DNA from: Marinospirillum sp031581385
GTDB lineage: Bacteria > Pseudomonadota > Gammaproteobacteria > Pseudomonadales > Halomonadaceae
Assembly (NCBI RefSeq): GCF_044810985.1
Contig: NZ_CP085242.1
Span: forward strand, 1,302,001 to 1,366,000
Length of the DNA stretch: 64,000 bases
Direction: 5' to 3'
Position numbers and translations under genes: made by a program. How positions within the stretch are numbered: the stretch's first letter is position 1; each line of letters opens with the position of its first letter. Shown in pieces: positions 26,646-35,793 of the stretch. Below the pieces are notes generated by a model. It saw nothing but the letters and a program-made list of their open reading frames with translations. It was not told where the DNA came from and did not search any database.

Positions 26646-28568
26646 ATGATCAAATCCTTAAAAATTGGTGCGCGCATCATGGCAGGCTTTGCGCCTGTGC
26701 TCATCGGTATTGTGCTCTTGATAGCCTGGGTCGTCATCCAGCAGATCAACAGCATCGTTCAGGAAGCCGAACAGCGTGAATTGCGCAGTCTGCACACCCA
26801 GGTCGTAGACAGCATCAATGATGAAGCCCGCATTGCTTCCGCGCTTGCCGGATCTCTGGCCCAGCTGGATGAGGTCACACGCCTGTTTGCAGCCGGTGAT
26901 CGCCAGGCACTGCTGGATCAGTTGCAGGGACTGAACCGCTTTCTGGAAGATGAATACCAGGTTCGCCAGTTTCAGTTCCATCTGCCACCTGCCACTTCTT
27001 TTCTAAGGCTGCATCGCCCCGAGCGCCATGGCGATGATCTCTCGGGGTTTCGCCATACCGTGGTTGAAGTCAACGAAACCGGCCGAACAGTCACCGGACT
27101 GGAGCTGGGTGTGGCCGGGCTAGGCATCCGGGGCGTTGTACCGGTTCAACACCAGGGCGAAGCCATTGGCTCCCTGGAGTTCGGCATGTCATTCGGCCAG
27201 GCCTTCTTTGATCGCATTCAGGAAGAAAGCCCTGAGGAACAGGGGCTGCAACTGGCCCTGCATACTCTGACGGACAAGGGTGATCTGGAAACCTTTGCCA
27301 GCACCTGGCAGGAGACAGGTATGCTGAAGCCTGACCAGCTCCAACAGGCACTGCAGGGTTCGGTCATGAGTCAGGTGCAGCTCGACAACCAGCCTTCTGC
27401 CGTTTATGCCGCCCCGGTTGAGGATTACAGTGGCGAGCCCATCGGCATTCTGGAGGTTGCCATTGACCGCAGCTACTATGCTTCCGCTCTGGCCGCTGCC
27501 CGCAACACGGTATTTTCCATCGGCCTGGTGGCCTTGGGTCTGGGCCTGGTGATTGCCTGGCTGGTGGGTCAAACCATAGTGCGCCCTCTGCGCAGCACCG
27601 TAAAAGCCATGTCCAATATTGCTCAGGGCGATGGCGATCTCACCTTGCGTCTGCAGGTTTCTGGCCGCGATGAGTTGAACGACCTCTCGAAAGCCTTCAA
27701 CCAGTTTGCACAAAGAGTTCAGGATACTGTCAGTCAGGTGGCCGGCTCTTCCCAACAGCTTTCTGCGGCAGCTGAAGAGATGTCCTCCATCACCCAGGAA
27801 ACCAATCGCAACAGCCAGCGCCAGAGCCAGGAAATTGATCAGGTGGTGACGGCCATGAATGAAATGACGGCCACGGTTCAGGAGGTGGCTCGAAGTGCAG
27901 AAACCGCTGCCGAATCCGCCAGGGATGCCGACCATCGCTCCCATGAAGGCACCCAGGTGGTGGAACACACCATCAGTGGTGTTCAGAACATGGCTGTGGG
28001 CATTGAAGAAACCGCTGAAGTCATTGAAATTCTGGGTCAGGATATTGAAAACATCAGCTCCGTGCTGGATGTGATTCGTGGCGTCGCTGAACAAACCAAC
28101 CTGCTGGCCTTGAATGCTGCCATAGAAGCGGCCCGAGCCGGAGAAGCGGGACGCGGCTTTGCCGTAGTGGCGGATGAAGTACGCTCTCTGGCCAGCCGGA
28201 CCCAGCAATCCACCGAAGAAATTGAAAAAATGGTGCATGGCTTGCAAACCAGGGCTCATGAAGCGGTTAACTCCATGCACTCGAGTCGCAGCAAGGCCCA
28301 GAAAACGCTCGAAGAAGCAGGCAGTGTTTCCACGGCCTTGAATACCATCACCCAGGCCGTTCGCCAGATCAGTGAAATGAACGAACAAATTGCCTCGGCA
28401 GCGGAAGAACAAAGCTCGGTTGCTGATGAAATCAACCGCAATATCATCAATATCAATGAAGTGGCAGAGCAAACCGCAGTAGGCGCTGATCAGACCAATA
28501 CCGCCGGTCAACAGCTGGCGGAACTGGCCAGCAATCTGCAAAGCCTGGTCAATCGTTTCAAATACTAA
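26646..28568 (+). CDS. Methyl-accepting chemotaxis protein with dCache_3-type sensor
   Basis: A 640-residue receptor. Membrane helices lie at about 12-32 and 287-308. The periplasmic domain contains FQFHLPPATSFLRLHRPE followed by GDDLSGFRHTVVEVN, characteristic of the dCache_3 family. HAMP (about 308-362) and the signalling domain with tip QTNLLALNAAIEAARAGEAGRGF follow. The ligand class for this sensor type is poorly known. The ribosome site is weak (TAGGGCCATAGCA). It is followed after 17 bases by a diguanylate cyclase gene in the same direction, suggesting joint expression. Confidence 0.92.
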   Translation: MIKSLKIGARIMAGFAPVLIGIVLLIAWVVIQQINSIVQEAEQRELRSLHTQVVDSINDEARIASALAGSLAQLDEVTRLFAAGDRQALLDQLQGLNRFLEDEYQVRQFQFHLPPATSFLRLHRPERHGDDLSGFRHTVVEVNETGRTVTGLELGVAGLGIRGVVPVQHQGEAIGSLEFGMSFGQAFFDRIQEESPEEQGLQLALHTLTDKGDLETFASTWQETGMLKPDQLQQALQGSVMSQVQLDNQPSAVYAAPVEDYSGEPIGILEVAIDRSYYASALAAARNTVFSIGLVALGLGLVIAWLVGQTIVRPLRSTVKAMSNIAQGDGDLTLRLQVSGRDELNDLSKAFNQFAQRVQDTVSQVAGSSQQLSAAAEEMSSITQETNRNSQRQSQEIDQVVTAMNEMTATVQEVARSAETAAESARDADHRSHEGTQVVEHTISGVQNMAVGIEETAEVIEILGQDIENISSVLDVIRGVAEQTNLLALNAAIEAARAGEAGRGFAVVADEVRSLASRTQQSTEEIEKMVHGLQTRAHEAVNSMHSSRSKAQKTLEEAGSVSTALNTITQAVRQISEMNEQIASAAEEQSSVADEINRNIININEVAEQTAVGADQTNTAGQQLAELASNLQSLVNRFKY

Positions 28569-28585
28569 AGGAAACTTTTTATTGT

Positions 28586-30067
28586 ATGAAAAAGACCCGC
28601 CTGGTCAGCCTGCACCGGCGCATCATGGTTTTCTCCCTGCTGGGTGTCTTGCTGACCGGCTTGTTGGTGGGTATCGCCACGGCCATCCCCCTCTACCAGA
28701 ATGCCCGCAGTAATCTGGAAGAAACCACCCGCGTCAACACCCAGGCCCAGGGGGAAATCATCAACAACCTGCTGGGGAAATACCAGGGCATTGCCCAACA
28801 ATTCACCAGTCGCACGGAAATTCGACGCCGCCTGGAAGCTTACCTTCAGGGCCAGCTGACTCTGGAAGAGCTTCGGGCTTTTACTGAGCCACGCCTGGCG
28901 GATGCCATGTCCCTGTCCACCGCGGTGCAAGGGCTGCTGCGCCTGGCTGAGGACGGCAAGGTAATCGCCCGGTTGGGTGACCCCATCAGCCCCGATGCTG
29001 TCCGTAAAAAGCTGCAATCTGTCCCTGACCACCACCAGCAACTGATTTCTATAGCAGATCAACAGTTATTACTCATCACGGCCCCCATTCACAACGCGCA
29101 AGATGCACGAATCGGTCAGGATATTGTTTTTTTCAACCTCAAGGAAATCGGTGAAGTCCTCACCTGCACCGACCGTTTTGGCGCCCAGGCCCAGCAAAAA
29201 CTGCTTCACCTGGCATCCGATCAGCAGTTGGTCGGCACAGCCAACAGCCTGCAGCTGGAACTGGGCCCTCTCAGTCCAGCATTAAGCAATATCAAGCAGT
29301 TGCTGACCCAGGGGGAAAGGGATCGCCAGCTGCTTCATAAAAACGGTCAACAACAGGTGTTCTTTTTCACACCTCTGACAGCACCCCACTGGACACTGGT
29401 CATCCAGCGCCCGGCTGATGATTTTTACAACCCCGCCTGGGCTGCGCTGCTCTGGCCGGGGATCACCATTCTGATCATGCTGCTCCTCAGTGCTCTGGGC
29501 CTGGCCCGTGTTCTTCGCCCCCTGATTGCAGATGCCACCCAGCAAACCCTGCGTGACAGCCTGACCGGGCTGGTGAATCGCAGCTTTCTGGAACAAAAAC
29601 TGGAAAAGGCCGTGGCTCAGGCGGAACGGCGTAACACCCGGCTTTGCGTTATTTTCATGGATCTGGATCACTTCAAGGAAGTCAATGACAGCCTGGGCCA
29701 TCAGGCCGGTGATCAGCTTCTGCAACGGGTTGCCCAGCGCCTGAAAGGCTTGATGCGCGAAAGCGATATTCTGGGTCGTCTTTCCGGCGATGAATTCCTG
29801 ATCCTGCTGGAAAACCAGAAAAACCCACAGGTTGCCGAGCAACTGGCCAAGCGGATCATTCACTCCCTGACCCAGCCTTTTCTGATCAACCAGCAATCGA
29901 TCATCATCGGTGTTTCTCTGGGGATCAGCCATTACCCTCAGGATGCCGACAATGCCAGGGATTTAATCCGCAAAGCTGATCTGGCCATGTACCAGGTCAA
30001 ACAAAAAGGGCGTAATACCTGGCAAAGCTTTACAAAGGAGCTGGATGACGGCGGAACTGACATCTAA
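28586..30067 (+). CDS. Membrane diguanylate cyclase (SGDEF)
   Basis: A 493-residue protein. The first helix (MVFSLLGVLLTGLLVGIATAIPL, about 13-35) and second helix (about 285-310) flank a periplasmic sensor of Cache-like size. The C-terminal GGDEF domain has the active-site variant SGDEF (400-404), which is compatible with activity in other enzymes, and the inhibitory site RESD (391-394). It should make c-di-GMP, with product inhibition. AAGGAA lies 13 bases before the ATG, a little far. It follows a chemoreceptor gene closely. Confidence 0.9.
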   Translation: MKKTRLVSLHRRIMVFSLLGVLLTGLLVGIATAIPLYQNARSNLEETTRVNTQAQGEIINNLLGKYQGIAQQFTSRTEIRRRLEAYLQGQLTLEELRAFTEPRLADAMSLSTAVQGLLRLAEDGKVIARLGDPISPDAVRKKLQSVPDHHQQLISIADQQLLLITAPIHNAQDARIGQDIVFFNLKEIGEVLTCTDRFGAQAQQKLLHLASDQQLVGTANSLQLELGPLSPALSNIKQLLTQGERDRQLLHKNGQQQVFFFTPLTAPHWTLVIQRPADDFYNPAWAALLWPGITILIMLLLSALGLARVLRPLIADATQQTLRDSLTGLVNRSFLEQKLEKAVAQAERRNTRLCVIFMDLDHFKEVNDSLGHQAGDQLLQRVAQRLKGLMRESDILGRLSGDEFLILLENQKNPQVAEQLAKRIIHSLTQPFLINQQSIIIGVSLGISHYPQDADNARDLIRKADLAMYQVKQKGRNTWQSFTKELDDGGTDI

Positions 30068-30154
30068 TTTACTTGATTCTTAATTGACTAGAGGTTAAGT
30101 TATTACTGCTGCTAACCATTTAACCTAAGGTTGGGGACAAGGCCAGCGTGATCC

Positions 30155-30178
30155 GGCAGGGAAATCAGTTACCCTGCC
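30155..30178 (+). terminator. Hairpin just upstream of the GGDEF-EAL gene
   Basis: GGCAGGG (30155-30161) pairs with CCCTGCC (30172-30178) across a ten-base loop, followed by TGTTTC. It lies 17 bases before ATG 30196 and just before its ribosome site AGGAAAAG. It could be a weak terminator of the upstream gene or a leader structure limiting translation of the next. Confidence 0.35.
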
Positions 30179-30195
30179 TGTTTCAGGAAAAGCTT

Positions 30196-32382
30196 ATGTC
30201 CACCAGTAGAAACCTGTTAATCATTTTTCTCCTGCCTGCCCTTTTTATTCTCTTCATTGCCTTGGTTTTTGGTACTTCCACCCTGACTCAAATCAAACAG
30301 GAATTCACCCATTTTCAGGAAGAAAACTATCAGGATCTGGCCATTCTGAAGCAAACTCTGCAACTGACAGAGGCCTTGGAAGACAACCAGAAACAGCTAC
30401 TCCTTGGTATTCGTGAGGCAGATCAGAGCCTGGTGGGTGAACTGAAGCTGCACTTTTTACGCAGTGAGCAAAGAGCTCAACTGGCAGCTCTGGAAGCCCA
30501 GGCCACGAGCCTGGCAGCCAGCCCACTTTTCCAGGAAACCAGTCAGCGGGCCGGTGCTCAGTTACTCCAGGCCTTTCAGGAATACAGAGCTTTTGTAACC
30601 AGCGCCACCAGCCAGATGATCAAGGATCCCGAACAAGCCGAAAAACAATTACAGCAAGCCTATATGCGCTTCCTGGTTGCTTCTCAGGACATCAACAAAA
30701 TTCAGTCCCAGTTAGCGGAGCAGTCTCAGGAAAGAACACAAAATGCCTCTTTGCAGTTTTTGACTGCTTCCCAGAATCAGCTGATTTCGGGTTGGGTGGC
30801 GCTGATCAGCTTGCTTTTAGTGACACTGGCGCTGGTTCGTTGGTTTGCAGGCAAGCTCTTGGTGGTCACTCAATCTTTAGTCTCTCTGGCCAACAAAAGA
30901 GAGATATCCCCTGCAGTCGAGGCGATGCAAAAAATGAAAAAAAGCGCCAGTGGTGAGTTTCAGCGTATCGCCACCGCTCTTTTGGCCTTTCACTCCTCAG
31001 AAAACAAGCGTCAGGAAGCTGAAAAACTGGTTAACCACTTAGCCTATTATGATCATCTGACCCAGTTGCCCAATCGCACCTTGTTTAATGAACACCTTCA
31101 ACATTCTATGGAAATCAGCTTCAGCAACCAACGTCGAGGAGCCCTGATTTGTCTGGATATTGATCAGTTGAGCAGCATCAATGCCACCCAAGGGTTTGCT
31201 TTGGGTGACCAACTGTTAAAAGCCTTCGCCAAACGCTTATCCAGTCTGGTGAAAGACCAGACTGCGCTGGGCCGTCTGGGGGGTGATGAGTTCTCTCTGA
31301 TTCTCGACAATTTACCTGTAAAAAAAGAAATTGCAGCCCATCAAGCCCAGGAATATGCCCAAAAACTCTTACAACACCTGGAAAAAAGTTATCAACTTGA
31401 AGGAGAAAGCTTTCAGCTTACCTGCAGTCTGGGTGTGGCCCTTTTTGCAGGGTCCCAGGATCAGCCGGGGCAGTTATTGCGTAAAGCAGAGACAGCCATG
31501 CGCCAGGCAAAATCAGAAGGTGGTAGTCAGGTCATCTTTTATGATCCCAGACTTCAGGCTGCCATGGAAAAACGCATCTGGATGGAAAAAGAGCTGCAGC
31601 AGGCCATCCATAAAAACCAGCTAGAACTTCACTACCAACTGCAGCTGGGGCCCCACAACCAGCCCATCGGAGCAGAGGCTTTACTGCGTTGGACGCATCC
31701 CAAAAAAGGACGCATCTCCCCAGGTGACTTTATCCCCCTTGCAGAAGAAAGTGATCTGATCCTCCCTTTAGGCAACTGGGTTTTGGAAACAGCTTGTCAA
31801 CAACTGGCCAATTGGCAGAAGCAATCGACAACCCAGAAATTCTGCTTGGCCGTCAATATCAGTGCACGCCAATTCCAGAAGGGTGATCTGACCCACAGAA
31901 TCGACTCTCTGCTCTCCCGTTATGCGATTTCCCCTGAGTGCTTGAAGCTGGAAATAACTGAAAGTGCTTTGATGGAAGATATGGAAAACACCATTACCCA
32001 AATGCAGGCCATCAGAAAACTGGGGGTCACCTTTGCACTGGATGATTTTGGTACGGGCTATTCGTCTCTACAATACCTGAAACGACTGCCCTTGGATCAG
32101 CTCAAGATTGACCAGATGTTTGTCAATGACCTACCGGAGGATGAAGAGGCCCGGGCTATCGTGGAAACCATTATTGCCATGGGACATGCACTAGGATTGG
32201 AGGTTCTGGCTGAGGGTGTGGAAACTCTCGATCAGCAGATTTGCCTGGCGCGTTTGCAATGCAACCGTTTTCAGGGCTATCTCTTTGCCCGGCCCCAGCC
32301 AGCTGATGAGCTGATCCAGCGCCTGACCGGTTCAGACCCGATCAGTGCAGAGGCTGGGATGTCAGAGGAAAACTCAGGGTAA
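30196..32382 (+). CDS. Membrane GGDEF-EAL protein
   Basis: A 728-residue protein with membrane helices at about 8-28 and 198-218 and a helical periplasmic domain rich in Gln (four-helix-bundle-like). The GGDEF motif (362-366) is intact. The EAL domain is also intact: EAL at 494-496 in GAEALLRWTHP, DDFGTGYSS and EGVETLDQQ. It could therefore make or break c-di-GMP; bifunctional proteins are often biased to the EAL activity. ATG 30196 is chosen for its AGGAAAAGCTT site over an upstream in-frame start. Its last 41 bases overlap, antisense, the end of the histidine kinase gene. Confidence 0.92.
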   Translation: MSTSRNLLIIFLLPALFILFIALVFGTSTLTQIKQEFTHFQEENYQDLAILKQTLQLTEALEDNQKQLLLGIREADQSLVGELKLHFLRSEQRAQLAALEAQATSLAASPLFQETSQRAGAQLLQAFQEYRAFVTSATSQMIKDPEQAEKQLQQAYMRFLVASQDINKIQSQLAEQSQERTQNASLQFLTASQNQLISGWVALISLLLVTLALVRWFAGKLLVVTQSLVSLANKREISPAVEAMQKMKKSASGEFQRIATALLAFHSSENKRQEAEKLVNHLAYYDHLTQLPNRTLFNEHLQHSMEISFSNQRRGALICLDIDQLSSINATQGFALGDQLLKAFAKRLSSLVKDQTALGRLGGDEFSLILDNLPVKKEIAAHQAQEYAQKLLQHLEKSYQLEGESFQLTCSLGVALFAGSQDQPGQLLRKAETAMRQAKSEGGSQVIFYDPRLQAAMEKRIWMEKELQQAIHKNQLELHYQLQLGPHNQPIGAEALLRWTHPKKGRISPGDFIPLAEESDLILPLGNWVLETACQQLANWQKQSTTQKFCLAVNISARQFQKGDLTHRIDSLLSRYAISPECLKLEITESALMEDMENTITQMQAIRKLGVTFALDDFGTGYSSLQYLKRLPLDQLKIDQMFVNDLPEDEEARAIVETIIAMGHALGLEVLAEGVETLDQQICLARLQCNRFQGYLFARPQPADELIQRLTGSDPISAEAGMSEENSG

Positions 32383-35095
32383 AGAGGGCACCCTGTTCAC
32401 TGTTAGTCACCCGGATTTCGCCCTGCATCTGTTTTTCAATCACCATCTTGGCCATGTAGAGGCCAATGCCACTGCCTTCTGCTTTGGTCGTAAAATAGGG
32501 GTCAAAGATTTGCGGGAGAATGCTCTCGGGAATACCCCCGGCATTGTCTTCAACACTCAACTCGGCCTGATCACCCTGCTTCTGCAGACGAACCCTGACC
32601 CAGGCCTTGTTGATTTTCTGGTCTTTAAGAGCCTCACGGGCATTTTGCAGCAGGACCAAAAGCACCTGAACCACTTCATTGGGGTAACCCTGCACCTGAA
32701 GGTTACGATCCAGACTCAGCTCCAGTTCCAAACCCTGCAGACTGGTTTGCATGACATCCAGTGACTGATCAACCAGAGCCGCCAGATTGAAAATCTCCGG
32801 TTCTTTGCGGGGGCGGAAAAAGGTCAGAAAATCCCTGACGGTCTGATTCATCTGATCAATCAGTTTGTCAGCCTGTTGCAGATGTTCATCAAAGCTTTCT
32901 TCGGTCAGCTCACCATAAGCCTTGGCATCTTCCAGATTGCCCAGTGTCAGGCGCAGGCTGTTCAGGGGTTGTCGCCACTGATGTGCAATATTGGAGACCA
33001 TTTCGCCCATGGCGGCACGGCGGGACTGGTGCAGCAGCAACTCTTCCTGTTCTTTGACTTTTTCTTCAGCGGCTGAGGCCTCGGTTACATCGGTAATCAG
33101 GCCATCCACCCGCAGCGGCCTACCCTCTGCCGAGTACACCAACCAATACCGCAACGTCAGCACCCGCCAACCTTTTTGTTTGGGGTTGGCAAAACGAATC
33201 ACTATGCGCCCGCGTCCGCGCTGGGCCATATGCTGTAGCTCATGCAGAACCCGGCCCACCTGCTTTTCATTGACACTGTCTTGCAAGAGCTTAATCGGAT
33301 CATTCAACCAGGCACGGGCGGTATAACCCGTGAGATTGAGCACACTGGGGCTGATAAAACTCAGTCTGAAACGCCCCTTGCCACTGCTGGCATCCAGTTC
33401 GGCGGACCAGAGCACCGCTTCCATGGAATCCATGACACTCTGCAAATGCTGATGGGCATCCACCAGTTCCTGTGTGCGTCGGGCCACTGCAGCTTCCAGT
33501 TGCTGCTCCCGGCTTTGCAGCTCATCAAACTGCTCTTTAAGCAGCCGTCCCATCAGCTTGAGCTGATCACTCAACTGCTGGAACTCCTGAATCCGATAGG
33601 TTTCCGGCCAACGCCAGGCTTGCGTGGGAACCTGCAACTGCTGGGGAATCGCTGCAGCCACCTTCACCAGGTCCCGGATTGGCCGGGCAAACCAGGCCGC
33701 CACTCCCCGACTGACCACCAGGCCCAGCAACAACATCATAAAAGCCAGAACAAACAGCAGGCCATACATGCGGAACAGGTTTTCCTGCTCCAGACGCGGT
33801 GTGATCTCCACACGGAGCAGTCCCGGCAGAGGCGTATCCAGGGTGTCCAGGTTTCTTTGTACAAAGTAAATTGATTCGCTCCAGCGGGTAATATCGGTTT
33901 TTGCCTTATCCGGCAGCCAGTGTTGCATCCTCCCGGAAGAGTCCGCCTGATGGCTGGCGTCCAAAGGCAAGCGGCTGGATTCGCTACTGAACAACTCCTG
34001 TCTGCCCAGTTGCAGGCTGTAGACCAGATAGGGGTGATTGCTACCTGACAGAAGCTCACGTGGAAGATAATTTTTATCCACCAGACCGACTAGCCACTGG
34101 TTCTGCCCCTGTTCGGTGGGTAAACGTCGAAGCAGAAAAAGCTGACCAGTAGAGGCCAGGGTTTGGGTTCGCGCGGCACCCTTGGTTTGTAGCCGATCAA
34201 CCGCCAGTTGTAAAAGAGACAGCTGCTTTTCCGTTAGCTGCTGACGGGGAGAAAGAGAGTTCATTGGCTGCCAGCCAGGTTCCGGCTCTGAAAGTGTAAA
34301 AAAAGCCTGAAAAGGGCTTTCCAAAGCATGGCGATTGAAACACTGGCGCTGTCCGGTAAAGCGGCCAAAATCAAAACTTGTGCATTGATGATAAATTTCC
34401 GGCAAACGGGTGTGCAGCTCTCGCAGATTATCCTCCAACTGAATGCGCAGCACCTGTTGGGTATGCTTGAGTTCCTGGTGGATTTCCTGTTTCGCTTTTT
34501 CCATCTGGAAGTGCCCCATCACCACCACCATACCCAAACTGCCCAGAATCAACATAAGAGTGGGTAAATAGAAAAACAAATCCGTAATGGCAAGCTGAGG
34601 CTGCTGTTTATTCCAGCGTCCTACCTTGTGGGCTGGCAGCAGATACGCCAGGGTCAGTGCCAGGGCTGCATTCGCCAGAGAGTTGAGCCCCTGTTTCCCC
34701 ATCACCATCCAGACATCCAGCCAGGGCAGTTCCAGTAAATAGCGGTAAAAGGTGATAATCAAAGGGGCGCCAGCAAAAATCCAATAAACCCCCACCAGAA
34801 GAGTCAGTTCACGAAACTTGAAATGGCGCAGCAAAGACCCAACCAGCACCAGCTCCATCAGATAGTTGATTGCTGCCCAGGGGTGCCCCCAGACCAGCCA
34901 GGTGACCAAATAAGCAGGTAGGGCACTGCACAGGGCCAGAGGCAGTCCAAAGTAAAAAAGGATCAAATAAACAAGGATGCCACCCAGCAGCAAATCCACC
35001 CCAAACAGCAGTGGAAAGGGGTAATAATTGCCCAGGCAGGCCAGCAGTGTCAGCAGCAACCAGCTGCCCCACTGCCGGGAAGTCATCCTCTGCAC
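32342..35095 (-). CDS. Large membrane sensor histidine kinase
   Basis: A 917-residue kinase. An N-terminal block of five to six membrane helices (about 10-160) of MASE type, then another helix (about 175-195), a large periplasmic region (about 200-430), a last helix (VLAFMMLLLGLVVSRGV), HAMP, a coiled coil, PAS (about 560-680), HisKA with H705 in IAHQWRQPLNSLRL, and HATPase (LLQNAREAL, GSGIGLYMAKMVIEKQM). GTG 35095 shares a base with the stop of the REC-ankyrin gene (TAGTG); an ATG at 35086 is the alternative start. It is the last gene of the signalling island and the REC-ankyrin protein is its likely partner. Confidence 0.88.
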   Translation of the reverse strand: MQRMTSRQWGSWLLLTLLACLGNYYPFPLLFGVDLLLGGILVYLILFYFGLPLALCSALPAYLVTWLVWGHPWAAINYLMELVLVGSLLRHFKFRELTLLVGVYWIFAGAPLIITFYRYLLELPWLDVWMVMGKQGLNSLANAALALTLAYLLPAHKVGRWNKQQPQLAITDLFFYLPTLMLILGSLGMVVVMGHFQMEKAKQEIHQELKHTQQVLRIQLEDNLRELHTRLPEIYHQCTSFDFGRFTGQRQCFNRHALESPFQAFFTLSEPEPGWQPMNSLSPRQQLTEKQLSLLQLAVDRLQTKGAARTQTLASTGQLFLLRRLPTEQGQNQWLVGLVDKNYLPRELLSGSNHPYLVYSLQLGRQELFSSESSRLPLDASHQADSSGRMQHWLPDKAKTDITRWSESIYFVQRNLDTLDTPLPGLLRVEITPRLEQENLFRMYGLLFVLAFMMLLLGLVVSRGVAAWFARPIRDLVKVAAAIPQQLQVPTQAWRWPETYRIQEFQQLSDQLKLMGRLLKEQFDELQSREQQLEAAVARRTQELVDAHQHLQSVMDSMEAVLWSAELDASSGKGRFRLSFISPSVLNLTGYTARAWLNDPIKLLQDSVNEKQVGRVLHELQHMAQRGRGRIVIRFANPKQKGWRVLTLRYWLVYSAEGRPLRVDGLITDVTEASAAEEKVKEQEELLLHQSRRAAMGEMVSNIAHQWRQPLNSLRLTLGNLEDAKAYGELTEESFDEHLQQADKLIDQMNQTVRDFLTFFRPRKEPEIFNLAALVDQSLDVMQTSLQGLELELSLDRNLQVQGYPNEVVQVLLVLLQNAREALKDQKINKAWVRVRLQKQGDQAELSVEDNAGGIPESILPQIFDPYFTTKAEGSGIGLYMAKMVIEKQMQGEIRVTNSEQGALFTLSFPLTSQPLH

Positions 35096-35793
35096 TAGCC
35101 TTCCATCTCCCGGGCCAGGCGCATCAGTCCCAGGCTGCGTGCCATGGCTTTCACACTCAAGTGAGTTTTGGGGTGTTCCAGGTTCGGGTTGGCACCCGCC
35201 TTGAGCAGTAGGCGTGCAGCTTCTTCATTACGCATCATGACGGCAAACATCAGGGCAGAGTTGCCCTGACCGTCCAGCAGGTCAATATCGCCCATCTCCT
35301 CAGCCAGGCTTTTCAGGTCATCCAGGTCGCCTTCCACAGCAGCAATTCGCAAGAGAACCGCCTGACTGCGGCGCGACCCACCTTGTATCCTGCGCTCCTG
35401 TTCCAGGTGGCTCAGGGAATGGTGTTTGCCCAGGCGTAGGTTGATAGCTTTAAGCAGCCCTTCACGGGTAAAAGGCTTGGTCAGATAATCATCGGCACCC
35501 AGTTCCCGTCCAAAGCGCTGATCCTCGTCAGCCGTTTTGGCCGTCAGAAAGATAAAGGGCAAGCTGGCTGTGCGAGCATCGGCCCGGACTCGCTTCAGGA
35601 ACTCAAAACCATCCATCATCGGCATCATGATGTCACAGACAATCAAATCCGGCAGCCGGTGTTTCAACTGGGCCAGGGCTTCCCCGCCGTTCATGGTTTT
35701 AAGGATTTCAAAACCCTCCAGCTCCAGCATTTCTTCCAGGTTCTCCAAAAGGCTGGCTTCATCTTCCACCAACATCACGGTCTTGGTCATCAT
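35095..35793 (-). CDS. Response regulator fused to ankyrin repeats
   Basis: A 232-residue protein. Residues about 1-122 are a receiver domain: VMLVEDEASLLENL (acidic pocket), VCDIMMPMMDG (phosphoacceptor Asp), FLTAK and DDYLTKPF (Lys). After a linker, two ankyrin-type repeats appear at about 150-215 (LLRIAAVEGDLDDLKSLAEEMG, GNSALMFAVMMRNEEAARLLLKAGANPN). There is no DNA-binding or enzymatic output, so it probably signals by protein contact. Two adjacent ATG codons exist; the second (35790) has better spacing from GGAG. It overlaps the upstream kinase gene by 35 bases. Confidence 0.88.
   Translation of the reverse strand: MMTKTVMLVEDEASLLENLEEMLELEGFEILKTMNGGEALAQLKHRLPDLIVCDIMMPMMDGFEFLKRVRADARTASLPFIFLTAKTADEDQRFGRELGADDYLTKPFTREGLLKAINLRLGKHHSLSHLEQERRIQGGSRRSQAVLLRIAAVEGDLDDLKSLAEEMGDIDLLDGQGNSALMFAVMMRNEEAARLLLKAGANPNLEHPKTHLSVKAMARSLGLMRLAREMEG

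Noticed and set aside
27189..28541. Long open frame of 450 codons on the minus strand, opposite a chemoreceptor gene
   Set aside because: It is antisense to a certain receptor gene, is rich in Gly/His/Phe as expected from mirror reading of Ala/Glu/Gln coiled coil, and has no ribosome site or family signature. The same applies to frames opposite 47217-49151 and 8833-10569.
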